In this document: piece by piece, positions 45,627 through 55,085 of the stretch
Numbering within the stretch: the stretch's first letter is position 1
Layout of the letters: each line of letters starts with the position of its first letter
NCBI RefSeq assembly: GCF_004293625.1
Contig: NZ_CP033040.1
Location: forward strand, 1,426,001-1,490,000
Direction of reading: 5' to 3'
Source: Thiomicrorhabdus indica
GTDB taxonomy: Bacteria; Pseudomonadota; Gammaproteobacteria; Thiomicrospirales; Thiomicrospiraceae
Length of the DNA stretch: 64,000 nucleotides
Translations under genes and position numbers: made by a program
Notes under the pieces: model-generated
What the model saw: the letters and a program-made list of their open reading frames with translations, nothing else
What the model was told of the DNA's origin: nothing
Database searches by the model: none

Positions 45627-47351
45627 TTATGACTGTTGCTTGAATTCTAATACTTGAACATTCAGATCGCCATCTTGATAAGAGATGGTCAATTGCTGTT
45701 CTTTTTGCCCTTGCTTTACTGATGTAATCAACTTTCCTTGACTATTTTTAGTAATCGCAAAACCACGTTGCATCTGTGTTTGGGGTCCGCTGTTTAAAAT
45801 TATTTGCATAGAATATTTAATTGATTGTTGCTTATACTCAATGGCATTTTGACTATGTGCTACTACACCTTGAAAAGATTGATTAATGAGGTGTTTTTTT
45901 AATTGAACAGCTTGAGTTGCCAGGCTCGATATTTGCATTTGCTGTTTTTTTAGATAATGTTTTTGTGTCTCAATTGTCTGACGTGATTTACGTGCAATCT
46001 GATAAGACAACGGTGCCAATTTAGCTTGAGCCCCCTGCCAAACTTGCCATGAATTCTGTTTAACCTGATTAAGAAGTCGCTCAATTTCATGGATAGGTTT
46101 TTTAACTATAAATTGACTTCGTTGTTGAATTTGTAGCCAATTTTTTTGCGCTGTCTGGGCATTATTAATGATTTCTCCTCGAATAAAATGAACAACTTTA
46201 CTTGGGGTATCACATCGCATTGCGGCCATTTCATCTAGAATACAATTATCCTTCTCGTGCCCAATTCCGGTAATTACGGGAAGTTGAAGCTCGCTTAAAG
46301 ATTTTGCGATAGCATATTGGTTTAAATACTGTAAATCCAACTTCGCTCCACCACCACGGATAATAACAACCGCATCGTATTTGGAGGGATTGAGTAAAAT
46401 TTGAGATTGAATAAGATTCAGTGCATTTGAAAGTTCTTTGAGGACTTTTTCACCTTGAAAACTCGCCGTGAAATAAACAAAAGTGCAAAGTCCAAGCGCT
46501 TCTAATCGGTCGGCATCTACTTTGAAATCACCAAGCCCAGCAGCTTTAGGTGGCGCTACGACTGCAATACGAAAGAAATCGTGAGGAATTCGATACACTT
46601 TATTGGATTCTAATCGTTTTTCTTGGCGAAGTTTCTCACGTAATTCTACCAGCGCTCGCTCCATTTCCCCCAAAGAAAAGCTGGCATCAATATCTTCAAT
46701 TTGTAATGAAAATCCATATTGTTCATGAAAATTAACATTTACCAACATCAGGAGTTTCTGGCCTGTTTCAATTGATTTACCAGTATTTTTCTCAAATTCA
46801 GGCAATATAATCTGCGCAGTTCTCGACCAAATCATTGCACGTGTTTTAGCAAGTTGACGACCTTTTGAATCAGTTTGTGTCAGTTCCAGGTAATAATGAC
46901 CGTTACGAAGTTGTACATTTGCAACTTCAGCGATTAGCCATTGAGCTTGTACAAAACTGGATTGCAGTGCACTTTTAACTTTATTGAGTAGTCCTGAGAG
47001 TGTTATAGCCTGATTTTCTCTTGCTGAGTTCTGGTGTTCAATATGACTTGTATAGTCTTGATTTGGTCGTTTTTTTTGTGGTTTATCAATGTCTTGTGAG
47101 TCATTTATAGGTAAATCTATGCCCACTTCAACTTGCTCATTAGGCTGACTCACTGGTTCTGATGATGGGCTGAGCTTATTTTGTGAGTCTGATAAGATAG
47201 ATTCACTCTCTTCTAAAAACCATTTAGAGAACTTATCAGACTCGTTTAATAGTGCTTGAGGAATATACCAACGTCGAGCAATCGCATCCCAACGAGCACC
47301 TAATGCTTTGGCTTCATCTTTTTGAGAAAATGGAACGTTTAGATATCTCAT
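45627..47351 (-). CDS. xseA: Exonuclease VII large subunit with an extra N-terminal DUF5710-like domain
   Basis: Nuclease subunit that degrades single-stranded DNA from both ends. Residues 1-48 (RYLNVPFSQKDEAKALGARW..RRWYIPQ) match the small DUF5710 module seen in some plasmid primase and helicase proteins. After a linker comes the OB fold (about 120-215), then the catalytic domain with IRGGGAKLDLQYLNQYAIA, GIGHEKDNCILDEMAA and CDTPSKVV, and a long coiled coil to the end. 574 residues against 456 in E. coli; most of the excess is N-terminal. The start abuts the dusA stop. Confidence 0.93.
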   Translation of the reverse strand: MRYLNVPFSQKDEAKALGARWDAIARRWYIPQALLNESDKFSKWFLEESESILSDSQNKLSPSSEPVSQPNEQVEVGIDLPINDSQDIDKPQKKRPNQDYTSHIEHQNSARENQAITLSGLLNKVKSALQSSFVQAQWLIAEVANVQLRNGHYYLELTQTDSKGRQLAKTRAMIWSRTAQIILPEFEKNTGKSIETGQKLLMLVNVNFHEQYGFSLQIEDIDASFSLGEMERALVELREKLRQEKRLESNKVYRIPHDFFRIAVVAPPKAAGLGDFKVDADRLEALGLCTFVYFTASFQGEKVLKELSNALNLIQSQILLNPSKYDAVVIIRGGGAKLDLQYLNQYAIAKSLSELQLPVITGIGHEKDNCILDEMAAMRCDTPSKVVHFIRGEIINNAQTAQKNWLQIQQRSQFIVKKPIHEIERLLNQVKQNSWQVWQGAQAKLAPLSYQIARKSRQTIETQKHYLKKQQMQISSLATQAVQLKKHLINQSFQGVVAHSQNAIEYKQQSIKYSMQIILNSGPQTQMQRGFAITKNSQGKLITSVKQGQKEQQLTISYQDGDLNVQVLEFKQQS

Positions 47352-48479
47352 TTAAGATTCATTACTTACTAATTTATCATTTTCAAATTGCCGTTTTTGT
47401 TCAGCCATGCGCTGAATTTCATTTTCTACCATGCATAAAGCATCTACAACCGTTTGAGTTGAAGCCTCAGGTTTAAAAGCATTTTGACTTAGATAACGAC
47501 GCCACATTCTTCCGCCAGGCAATCCATGAAATAATCCAAGCATATGACGGGTAATTTGTATTAACTTACCACCGTTATCAAGGTGCTGCTCAATGTAAGG
47601 GAGCATTTCATTGACCACTTCCTTTCGAGTTTTGGTACTTTTATCGCAGCCGTAATAACGCTCATCAACCTCATTTAACAAAAAAGGTTGTTCATAGATG
47701 ATACGACCAAGCATAACTCCATCTACCGGTGTATCAAAGTTACCGGCCGGTATGGATTCAAGGTGAGAAATGGCTTGCGTATGCGACTTGATACCTCCAT
47801 TGATGGTAATCGGTAATGTTGCAAACTGGTGTTTAACCGCATGAACCAAATCATAGTTTAGAGGAGGTACGTCCCGATTATCTTTGGATGAAAGCCCCTG
47901 CAACCATGCTTTTCGTGCATGGATAACCAAACCGTCAACTCCAACTTGATTGAGTTTATCCACTAAAGTGAATAATTCTTCTTGCTCATTTTGATCATCC
48001 ACCCCAATACGACATTTAACCGTGACAGGAATATCGACTGATTGCTTCATCGCATCGACCGCTTCCGCAAGAATTTGCGGGTGCTGCATTAAACATGCAC
48101 CAATCATATTGTTTTGCACGCGATCACTTGGACAGCCAACATTCAAATTAATTTCTGAATAGCCCCACTCTTGTCCTAATTTGGCACAATGTGCAAGTTC
48201 TTGAGCATTGCTCCCACCTAGTTGCAATACAACAGGGTCTTCCGTCGGATTAAAGCCTAAAAAACGCGGTAAATTATCACCGTAAATAATCGCACCAGTG
48301 GTCACCATCTCTGAATAAAGCCACGAATTCTGCGTCATGGTTCGATAAAAGTAACGACAGTGTTTATCTGTCCAATCCAACATCGGCGCAACGCTGAAAT
48401 GCATGGCGCTGTTTTCTAAACGGTCGGTAGAAATTTCGGCTAGAGGTTTAGAAGAGTTGCAAGATGTTAAAAGTGGCAT
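47352..48479 (-). CDS. dusA: tRNA-dihydrouridine synthase A
   Basis: FMN enzyme reducing uridines in the D loop of tRNA (positions 20/20a in E. coli). Signatures are FSVAPMLDWTDKHCRYF, MVTTGAI, NLNVGCPSDRVQ (catalytic Cys), IHARKAWLQGLSPK-like SSKDNRD and TINGGI. ATG 48479 gives 375 residues; the frame is open to 48536 but that adds no homologous sequence. It heads the minus-strand dusA-xseA-xseB-arsC run. Confidence 0.95.
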   Translation of the reverse strand: MPLLTSCNSSKPLAEISTDRLENSAMHFSVAPMLDWTDKHCRYFYRTMTQNSWLYSEMVTTGAIIYGDNLPRFLGFNPTEDPVVLQLGGSNAQELAHCAKLGQEWGYSEINLNVGCPSDRVQNNMIGACLMQHPQILAEAVDAMKQSVDIPVTVKCRIGVDDQNEQEELFTLVDKLNQVGVDGLVIHARKAWLQGLSSKDNRDVPPLNYDLVHAVKHQFATLPITINGGIKSHTQAISHLESIPAGNFDTPVDGVMLGRIIYEQPFLLNEVDERYYGCDKSTKTRKEVVNEMLPYIEQHLDNGGKLIQITRHMLGLFHGLPGGRMWRRYLSQNAFKPEASTQTVVDALCMVENEIQRMAEQKRQFENDKLVSNES

Positions 48480-48715
48480 ATTTTTGTGGTTCTTAGCAGT
48501 GATTATATTGTCCACTATTGTAGCGAATCTAAACACCTTGTCTAAAATTTACAATGCAAATTGAGGCAAATAAATTCTAATATTAAAAGCGCAAAAAACA
48601 TTTTAATCAAAAGAACTTTGATTGAGTAAACTTGATATTTATTACGTTATTCAGCATAAAATGGTAAGCTGAAATAATCAGGTATTTCTAGTTAACCCTT
48701 TTGAGAGTGAGTGTA

Positions 48716-51574
48716 ATGCCTAGGTTGAAATGTCATAAAAAGTGTTTTTTGGGATCAAAAACGGATTTTTTTCAGTTTTTTGCATTTGCTGGAATAGCTA
48801 CTTCTGCTTTGTTTCGTCCCCTATCTAATCCTCTCTCTCGAAACCTGTTTATCGCCTACATCTCTCTATTTCTATTGATATTTCTTGTACTTAACCCTCT
48901 CATAGTTTTTTCGAGTGTCAATATAGAACCGCCAAATAGTGCAACAGAGTCATCCAACGAAAAATCAGTTTTTCCCAGTCATTCACTTAAATCAAAGCAA
49001 TTTAAAAACGATTTAAAACCTATTAAAGTAATGGTGAATTGGAATCATCAATTTCAATTTGCAGGGTTTTATGCGGCTATTGCAAAAGGATTCTATAAGC
49101 AAAAAGGTTTAGATGTTGAGGTGCTCGACTGGCGACCTGGTTATAAAGGTTTTCAGCATCTTTCATCTGGTGACATTGATTTTAGCGTAGCACAGAATGA
49201 TAGCTTACTTGAATTGGCCAAGGGGGCGCCCTTTAAGTTAGTAATGGCTAACTTTCAATATTCTCCTTTAGTATTGTTATCACATAAACCTATAAGCAAC
49301 TTATCTGAGCTTTCTGGAGCCAAAGTTATGCATAACGGGAGCTTACAGATTCGAACATTACTACAAAAAGCCTACTTAAAAACGGGAATTTTTTCTGATG
49401 TAGAACCTTCTTCAGGAAGTCTACAAGATTTCATTGAAAAAAAAGTCGACTTTTATGGTGCTTTTAACACAAACGAACCCTTTATTCTTCAGCGTAAAAA
49501 AATTCCCTATTCAGTGATTGATCCGAAAATTTATGGGGTACAAAGCTATGATGGTTTGGTAATAACTCGATCTGAATTAGTCGTTGAGCAACCACAACTT
49601 GTTTCGAATTTTAGAGATGCGACCATTCAAGGGTGGTCTTATGCCTTAGATCAACCAGAGGAAATTGTCGATTACATCATTGAACATTACAAAACCCATA
49701 AAACTAAAGAAGACATGCTAAATGAAGCGAGAGCGATTGCTCAGTATGTTCAACCATCGCCAGGAATGATTGGTCAAATTGACGTCAATAAACTAGAAAC
49801 CATTTTATCGGATGCCAGAAAATATCTACAGTCGGATTACCAGCCTCTGTCAGAACAGGTTTTAAAAAATTTCATTTTTAGCAGCGAGACTGACTTTTTA
49901 TCCATCAAAGAAAAAGCTTTTCTAAAAAATAATCCAGTGATTTATTTAGGGAACGCCAGTGACTGGCACCCTTTTGATTACATAGAAGATGGGAACTATA
50001 AAGGGCTTGCAGCTGACTACCTAAAGTTAATGGCATCAAAACTGGGTATTGAGTTTAAGCCCAGAAATAACCTTTGGTCTGAAGTTACCAATTTGATCCA
50101 ACAAGACCAACCTATTGTTTTCCCTGCAATAGTAAAATCGACATTTAGAAGTCAACATCTCTATTTTACCGATCCTTATGTCCACCTCCCTTTTGTTTTA
50201 GCAAGTTATCATAAGGACGGATTTATTAAAAATTTTGGACGTCTAATGGGGCACACAGTATCCGTCATTAACAAATCATGGGCCCATGATTACTTCCGAG
50301 AGAACTATCCAAATATACAATTACTTTTAGTGGATACGGCAAAACAAGGATTACAAAGCGTTTTGGAACGCAAAAGTTTGGTGTATGCAGGTAATTTAGG
50401 TGCGATTAATTATGCTTTAAAACATGAAGGTCTCACCGATTTCAATATTGTTGGACGTGCAGAACAAAGCTATCAACTTTCAATGGCCGTGAGTAAAGAA
50501 TATCCTGAACTTTTCTCGATTATTCAAAAAGCACTAAGTCAGATCACACCTCTGGAAAGAGAGCACCTTTATGAAAAATGGTTTCCTATTACCATGGTCA
50601 ACAAATTTGACTCTCAGCAATTCTGGCAAGTAATTGCTCTCCTACTATCGGTTATCATCGGTATTTCTTTGTTTCTAGCCGTTGTGTTAAAAAGACAAAG
50701 TTATATCAACTCGATTTATGAACTTTCACTAGCGACAACCATTGACCTTAAAACATTGAAAATTTCGAGTGTGAGTGATTCTTTTTGTGAATTAAGTGGT
50801 TATAGTCGCAAGGAATTAATTAATAAAAATTATTTGGAGTTAAGTAAAAATAAAATTCCACAAGAACAGATTCAGCAGGTTAAAGAACTGCTAGCATCAG
50901 GTAAAACATGGAAAGGAGATTTTCCTGCGATTCGTAAAGATGGAGAAGAATACTGGGTCGCTTTAACCATGACACCACATAAAAACTTTTTTAATCAAGT
51001 AAATAAAGTCGTCATTACGCGATACGACATCACTGATCGAAAACGCGTTGAACAAGTTTCTATTACCGATGAACTGACAGGATTATTAAACCGTCGAAAA
51101 TTCAATGAAACCCTTCCTATTGAGATCAATAGAGCACATCGAGAAAAAACCAATCTTGCTTTGATTATGCTAGATATCGATTTTTTCAAAAGTGTTAATG
51201 ATGAATATGGGCATGATATTGGTGATGAAGTGTTAATTGAAATTGCAACATCACTTAATAGTTATTTCCATCGTGCCACAGATATGATTTTTAGAATTGG
51301 TGGTGAAGAATTTATGGTCATTACCCACTTTGACAACCTTCGATCTTTAGAAGTCCATATCAATAACCTTTTAATTTATGTCCGATCATTGGGGATTGAG
51401 AATCGTCAAGCCCCCCTCAAAGTGGTTACCCTTTCTGCTGGAGCTATTTTGTGTTATCCAGAACATAAGATGAGCGCAAAAGAATTAATGAAAAAAGCCG
51501 ATCAACTTCTCTACAAATCAAAGAATGCTGGTCGAAATACTTTCCATTATTCAGTGATAAAACATAATGACTAA
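48716..51574 (+). CDS. Membrane diguanylate cyclase with NMT1 and SBP_bac_3 sensor domains, PAS and GGDEF
   Basis: Makes cyclic di-GMP in response to an extracytoplasmic ligand. Order: basic N-terminus, hydrophobic segment (about 45-70), NMT1/THI5-like binding domain (about 105-330, NWNHQFQFAGFYAAIAKGFY), SBP_bac_3 domain (about 395-625), transmembrane helix (about 635-660), PAS (about 670-775) and GGDEF. The active-site motif is GGEEF at 862-866 and the inhibitory I-site RATD is at 853-856, five residues before it, so the cyclase should be active and feedback-inhibited. No EAL domain. ATG 48716 follows a GAG-rich stretch; TTG 48701 is possible. Ligands unknown; the first domain resembles pyrimidine-precursor binders. 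Confidence 0.88.
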   Translation: MPRLKCHKKCFLGSKTDFFQFFAFAGIATSALFRPLSNPLSRNLFIAYISLFLLIFLVLNPLIVFSSVNIEPPNSATESSNEKSVFPSHSLKSKQFKNDLKPIKVMVNWNHQFQFAGFYAAIAKGFYKQKGLDVEVLDWRPGYKGFQHLSSGDIDFSVAQNDSLLELAKGAPFKLVMANFQYSPLVLLSHKPISNLSELSGAKVMHNGSLQIRTLLQKAYLKTGIFSDVEPSSGSLQDFIEKKVDFYGAFNTNEPFILQRKKIPYSVIDPKIYGVQSYDGLVITRSELVVEQPQLVSNFRDATIQGWSYALDQPEEIVDYIIEHYKTHKTKEDMLNEARAIAQYVQPSPGMIGQIDVNKLETILSDARKYLQSDYQPLSEQVLKNFIFSSETDFLSIKEKAFLKNNPVIYLGNASDWHPFDYIEDGNYKGLAADYLKLMASKLGIEFKPRNNLWSEVTNLIQQDQPIVFPAIVKSTFRSQHLYFTDPYVHLPFVLASYHKDGFIKNFGRLMGHTVSVINKSWAHDYFRENYPNIQLLLVDTAKQGLQSVLERKSLVYAGNLGAINYALKHEGLTDFNIVGRAEQSYQLSMAVSKEYPELFSIIQKALSQITPLEREHLYEKWFPITMVNKFDSQQFWQVIALLLSVIIGISLFLAVVLKRQSYINSIYELSLATTIDLKTLKISSVSDSFCELSGYSRKELINKNYLELSKNKIPQEQIQQVKELLASGKTWKGDFPAIRKDGEEYWVALTMTPHKNFFNQVNKVVITRYDITDRKRVEQVSITDELTGLLNRRKFNETLPIEINRAHREKTNLALIMLDIDFFKSVNDEYGHDIGDEVLIEIATSLNSYFHRATDMIFRIGGEEFMVITHFDNLRSLEVHINNLLIYVRSLGIENRQAPLKVVTLSAGAILCYPEHKMSAKELMKKADQLLYKSKNAGRNTFHYSVIKHND

Positions 51575-51680
51575 TTTTATAAACTGAAAACTTGCTAGAA
51601 TGATTTAAAATTCTACACGTACCTAACATACCTACGTAAAATAATAAAAATGATTAATGTCACTTTGACTAAAGAAGCCT

Positions 51681-53867
51681 ATGTCAAGTTCATCACAAAA
51701 TCAGTCTCAAAGTATTTCTGAAAGCGTAAAACAAGTTTTCTCTAAAACATTTCCAGAACGCTGCCTTACATCTGAAGACAGTTATCACCTACAAGCCTGT
51801 GTAAATGCTTGTGAAATGGCTCTTGAAGCACAATCACTTCCACAAAAAGGTATTGTTAGAAGTGTTGATGTCGCTGAAATACTTGCTCAATTAAAACTGG
51901 ATGACGACACCATGATTGCAGCGCTCGTTAGTGATGCGAATCTTGATCCTGTCTACCCTCTTGAACTCATTCGAGAACGATTCGGAAAAACCGTTGCAAA
52001 TTTAGTGGAAGGAATTCGTAAACTCAATCAGTTCCGTGAATTCCAGATTGCTGAAAATGATCAAATTCAACATGAACGCTTACGCCAAATGTTGCTGGCA
52101 ATGACATCTGATATCCGAATCATGGTATTGAAACTTGGATACCGTGTTGCGCGTCTCCGAAATCTAAAATACGAAGATGAGCTTATTCAACGCGAAGTTG
52201 CCTATGAAACCCAACTGATCTTTGCTCCGCTTGCCAACCGTTTAGGGATCGCTCAGTTAAAGTGGGAGCTTGAGGATCTTTCATTCCGTTTTCTCAACCC
52301 TATTGAATACAAATCTATTGCAAAAGGCTTGCAATCAAAGCGTGCCGAGCGTGAAACCTATATTGAAAAAATGCTAGCAGATTTGGATACATTGCTTGCA
52401 ACCGAAAACATTCATGCAAAGATTACCGGCCGGCCAAAACATATTTATAGTATTTGGAAAAAAATGACTAAGAAAAATGTGCCGATTGAAGAGTTGTATG
52501 ATCTTCGTGCAGTGCGCATTTATGTTGATTCCATCCGTTTGTGTTATGAAGTTTTGGGGCTAATTCACAGTAAATGGAATTATATCAAGCAAGAATTTGA
52601 TGATTATATCGCCACGCCTAAAGACAATGGCTATCAATCCATTCACACAGTAATTATTGGGCCGGAAGGACATACGGTTGAAATTCAAATTCGTACCTTT
52701 GACATGCATCACAATGCTGAATATGGTGTTGCAGCACATTGGCGCTACAAAGAAGGTGAAAACGGTGTTGATAAAAACCTAGAACGTTCGATTGCCAACG
52801 TTCGGCAAATGCTGGAAAACGCGGACAATCCGGATATTTTTCAAGAGATTAGTACTGAGCTACAAAGTCAGCACATTTATGTTATGACGCCAAATAATGA
52901 AATCATTACTTTACAGCAAGGCTCTACACCTCTTGACTTCGCTTATAACATCCATACTGAACTCGGACATCGTTGCCGTGGCGCTAAAATCAATGGCAGA
53001 ATACGTCCCCTCAACACTCCCTTAGAAACAGGTGACAAAGTTGAAGTATTGACCATCAACCAAGGTCAACCTAGTCGTAATTGGTTAAATCCTAACCTTG
53101 GTTATTTAAAAAGCAATAGTGCCCGTCAAAAGGTCCGTACTTGGTTCAACAAACAAAATCGCTATGAAAACATTCAGGCTGGTGAATCTTTATTTCATAA
53201 AGAAATCAAACGATTGCATGCCGAGAATCTAAAGATTGATGACATTGTTGAACGTTTTCACCATACAGAACAAGAAAGCTTTTTTGAAGATCTGGGTAAA
53301 GGACGTATTAACGAGCGGCAACTTGCACATGCAATTCAAGCAGTACTTCATCCTAAAAAGAAAACAGTTCATGTTCATCAGCCAGCAGTTATTGCGACAG
53401 ATGAAAATGCCCATGCCTATGTTATTGGTTCAACTAATATCCATACCTCGTTAGCCCCCTGTTGTGATCCAGCAGTTGGAGACTCCATTGTTGGTTATGT
53501 CACGCGTGGTCGCGGTGTAACAGTTCATAAATCAGATTGTAATAACATCCTAAATCTTAATGATGAGGAACGTCGTCGTTTAATTGATGTTACTTGGGAT
53601 CGACAAATTGCTGAAAATCGTTGCTATGAAGCAGAGTTACATGTATTGGCGTTTGACCGTAAAGGCTTATTGAGAGATGTAATGGCAACATTATCTGAAA
53701 TGAATATCAACTTGATTGAATCTGAAACTCAAACAGATAAAGAAGAAAGAACTGTGACAATGAAACTAACCTTAGAAGTTGAAACAGCCCTTTCGTTAGG
53801 ACATCTTTTGGATAAAATTGAAATGATTCAAAATATTGAATCAGTATCGATTAAAACGCTTCCATAA
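51681..53867 (+). CDS. relA: (p)ppGpp synthetase RelA
   Basis: Stringent-response enzyme making (p)ppGpp on starved ribosomes. The N-terminal hydrolase-like domain (about 40-190) lacks the HD motif of SpoT (ALVSDANLDPVYP stands in its place), so it should not hydrolyse. The synthetase domain (about 230-360) has GRPKHIYSIWKKM, DLRAVRIYV, DNGYQSIHT and EIQIRT. It is followed by TGS (about 395-460, DFAYNIHTELGHRC), a zinc-finger-like region with APCCDPAVGD, and a C-terminal ACT/RRM domain. Length is 728 residues (E. coli 744). Single-gene unit on the plus strand, facing the tRNA cluster. Confidence 0.94.
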   Translation: MSSSSQNQSQSISESVKQVFSKTFPERCLTSEDSYHLQACVNACEMALEAQSLPQKGIVRSVDVAEILAQLKLDDDTMIAALVSDANLDPVYPLELIRERFGKTVANLVEGIRKLNQFREFQIAENDQIQHERLRQMLLAMTSDIRIMVLKLGYRVARLRNLKYEDELIQREVAYETQLIFAPLANRLGIAQLKWELEDLSFRFLNPIEYKSIAKGLQSKRAERETYIEKMLADLDTLLATENIHAKITGRPKHIYSIWKKMTKKNVPIEELYDLRAVRIYVDSIRLCYEVLGLIHSKWNYIKQEFDDYIATPKDNGYQSIHTVIIGPEGHTVEIQIRTFDMHHNAEYGVAAHWRYKEGENGVDKNLERSIANVRQMLENADNPDIFQEISTELQSQHIYVMTPNNEIITLQQGSTPLDFAYNIHTELGHRCRGAKINGRIRPLNTPLETGDKVEVLTINQGQPSRNWLNPNLGYLKSNSARQKVRTWFNKQNRYENIQAGESLFHKEIKRLHAENLKIDDIVERFHHTEQESFFEDLGKGRINERQLAHAIQAVLHPKKKTVHVHQPAVIATDENAHAYVIGSTNIHTSLAPCCDPAVGDSIVGYVTRGRGVTVHKSDCNNILNLNDEERRRLIDVTWDRQIAENRCYEAELHVLAFDRKGLLRDVMATLSEMNINLIESETQTDKEERTVTMKLTLEVETALSLGHLLDKIEMIQNIESVSIKTLP

Positions 53868-53950
53868 CAACAGCTAAATTTTCCTACCGGCCGGTTAAGT
53901 AGAAATAATCGGCTAGTCGTCCTCCATCTTTTTTTGGATCACTGAAAATA

Positions 53951-53989
53951 AAAAAGCCCGATAAGAAAGTTATTCTCATCGGGCTTTTG
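53951..53989. terminator. Bidirectional terminator between relA and the tRNA cluster
   Basis: AAAAGCCCGAT pairs with ATCGGGCTTTT, extended by AGAA/TTCT, with A and T runs on either side. It serves the minus-strand tRNA operon and probably relA. Confidence 0.9.
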
Positions 53990-53993
53990 AATA

Positions 53994-54069
53994 TGGCGTC
54001 CCGTAGGGGAGTCGAACCCCTGTTACAGCCGTGAAAGGGCCGTGTCCTAGGCCTCTAGACGAACGGGAC
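53994..54069 (-). tRNA. tRNA-Glu (UUC), copy 3
   Basis: 76 nt with encoded CCA. Acceptor GTCCCGT pairs with ACGGGAC and the anticodon loop is CTTTCAC. It is the last gene of the minus-strand tRNA operon. Confidence 0.97.
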
Positions 54070-54293
54070 TTTTTTAATCTTTCTGATATTATTTCCCCCC
54101 CCAATCTTTTTGTCGGTTTTTACTCGAGTACCCTTTTGTATACTCGAAAAAACCTCCTCAATCTTGGAAAAAATTCCTATCAGAAATCTTTAAAAAAGCA
54201 TCTCAAAACAAACAAGTTTATTGAGACTACTTGTAAGACTTATTTCTAAGTCAAATTAGAAGATGTGAAATAATCTTTTCTTCTAATAAAATT

Positions 54294-54369
54294 TGGAGCG
54301 GGAAACGAGGTTCGAACTCGCGACCTCAACCTTGGCAAGGTTGCGCTCTACCAGCTGAGCTATTCCCGC
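54294..54369 (-). tRNA. tRNA-Gly (GCC), copy 2
   Basis: 76 nt with encoded CCA. Acceptor GCGGGAA pairs with TTCCCGC; anticodon GCC in the loop TTGCCAA. Confidence 0.97.
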
Positions 54370-54372
54370 AAA

Positions 54373-54448
54373 TGGCGTCCCGTAGGGGAGTCGAACCCCT
54401 GTTACAGCCGTGAAAGGGCCGTGTCCTAGGCCTCTAGACGAACGGGAC
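54373..54448 (-). tRNA. tRNA-Glu (UUC), copy 2
   Basis: Same 76-nt sequence as copy 3; tRNA-Gly follows after 3 bp. Confidence 0.97.
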
Positions 54449-54663
54449 TTTTTTGATTTTTTAACTGTTATTTTTCTTATTTTCTTTGTCAGCCTGCTAC
54501 CACCTACTCACTTGCAGGTACTTTCATGCTTTCTCGAAATAAAAAAGTCTCTAGCTAAAAATTCTAAAAAAGCTCTCAAATATGAGATCAATTTTTAAAT
54601 GCTTATATTTCAATAAGCGCCCTACTGAAACTCTATTGGACTGAGTATCAATCTGACTAAATT

Positions 54664-54739
54664 TGGAGCGGGAAACGAGGTTCGAACTCGCGACCTCAAC
54701 CTTGGCAAGGTTGCGCTCTACCAGCTGAGCTATTCCCGC
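54664..54739 (-). tRNA. tRNA-Gly (GCC), copy 1
   Basis: Same 76-nt sequence as the other tRNA-Gly. A 215-bp spacer separates it from the next tRNA-Glu. Confidence 0.97.
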
Positions 54740-54742
54740 AAA

Positions 54743-54818
54743 TGGCGTCCCGTAGGGGAGTCGAACCCCTGTTACAGCCGTGAAAGGGCCGTGTCCTAGG
54801 CCTCTAGACGAACGGGAC
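54743..54818 (-). tRNA. tRNA-Glu (UUC), copy 1
   Basis: 76 nt, anticodon UUC, 19 bp after tRNA-Ala. Confidence 0.97.
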
Positions 54819-54837
54819 AAATTGTAATATCAGTAAA

Positions 54838-54913
54838 TGGTGGAGCTAAGCGGGATCGAACCGCTGACCTCAACACTGCCAGTGTTGCGCTCTCCCAGCT
54901 GAGCTATAGCCCC
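54838..54913 (-). tRNA. tRNA-Ala (GGC)
   Basis: 76 nt with encoded CCA. Acceptor GGGGCTA pairs with TAGCTCC (with a G-T), anticodon GGC in the loop CTGGCAG. First gene of the operon. Confidence 0.97.
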
Positions 54914-54929
54914 GAACTGATGAGCGCGT

Positions 54930-54957
54930 ATTATAATGACTTCTGTTTATCGGTCAA
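54930..54957 (-). promoter_or_regulatory. Promoter of the Ala-Glu-Gly tRNA operon
   Basis: On the minus strand TTGACC (54957-54952) and TATAAT (54935-54930) are spaced by 16 bp, 17 bp before tRNA-Ala, with a GC-rich discriminator (ACGCGC). Confidence 0.88.
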
Positions 54958-55085
54958 GCGCAAAACTTAAAAAAAATTAATTTAATTTTTGAGTTTTTTA
55001 AAACACCTAAATCAATCAATCTTAACTTATTGATTTTTCAAAATTGACTGGCATTTCGAATGAAATTTACTTAGTCCAAAGAACT

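Larger units (their letters stand above)
53994..54818 (-). repeat. Repeated Glu-Gly tRNA units
   Basis: tRNA-Glu/tRNA-Gly pairs occupy 54664-54818 and 54294-54448, and a third tRNA-Glu lies at 53994-54069. Start-to-start distances are 370 and 379 bp. The 215-224-bp spacers (54070-54293, 54449-54663) are AT-rich and differ from each other. The first has a run of eight C (about 54095) and a CGAGTA/TACTCG hairpin (about 54125-54148). No genes are seen in them. Confidence 0.9.

Noticed and set aside
48605-48623. Inverted repeat AATCAAA/TTTGATT upstream of the diguanylate cyclase gene
   Set aside because: Only 7 AT-rich base pairs, which is expected by chance in such sequence; no promoter boxes could be placed around it.
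54094-54103. Run of eight C as a phase-variable tract
   Set aside because: It lies in a tRNA spacer with no coding or promoter context in which slippage would switch a gene.
54031-54820. Short ORFs within the Glu/Gly tRNA cluster
   Set aside because: They read through tRNA genes and spacers and have no ribosome binding site or conserved protein features.
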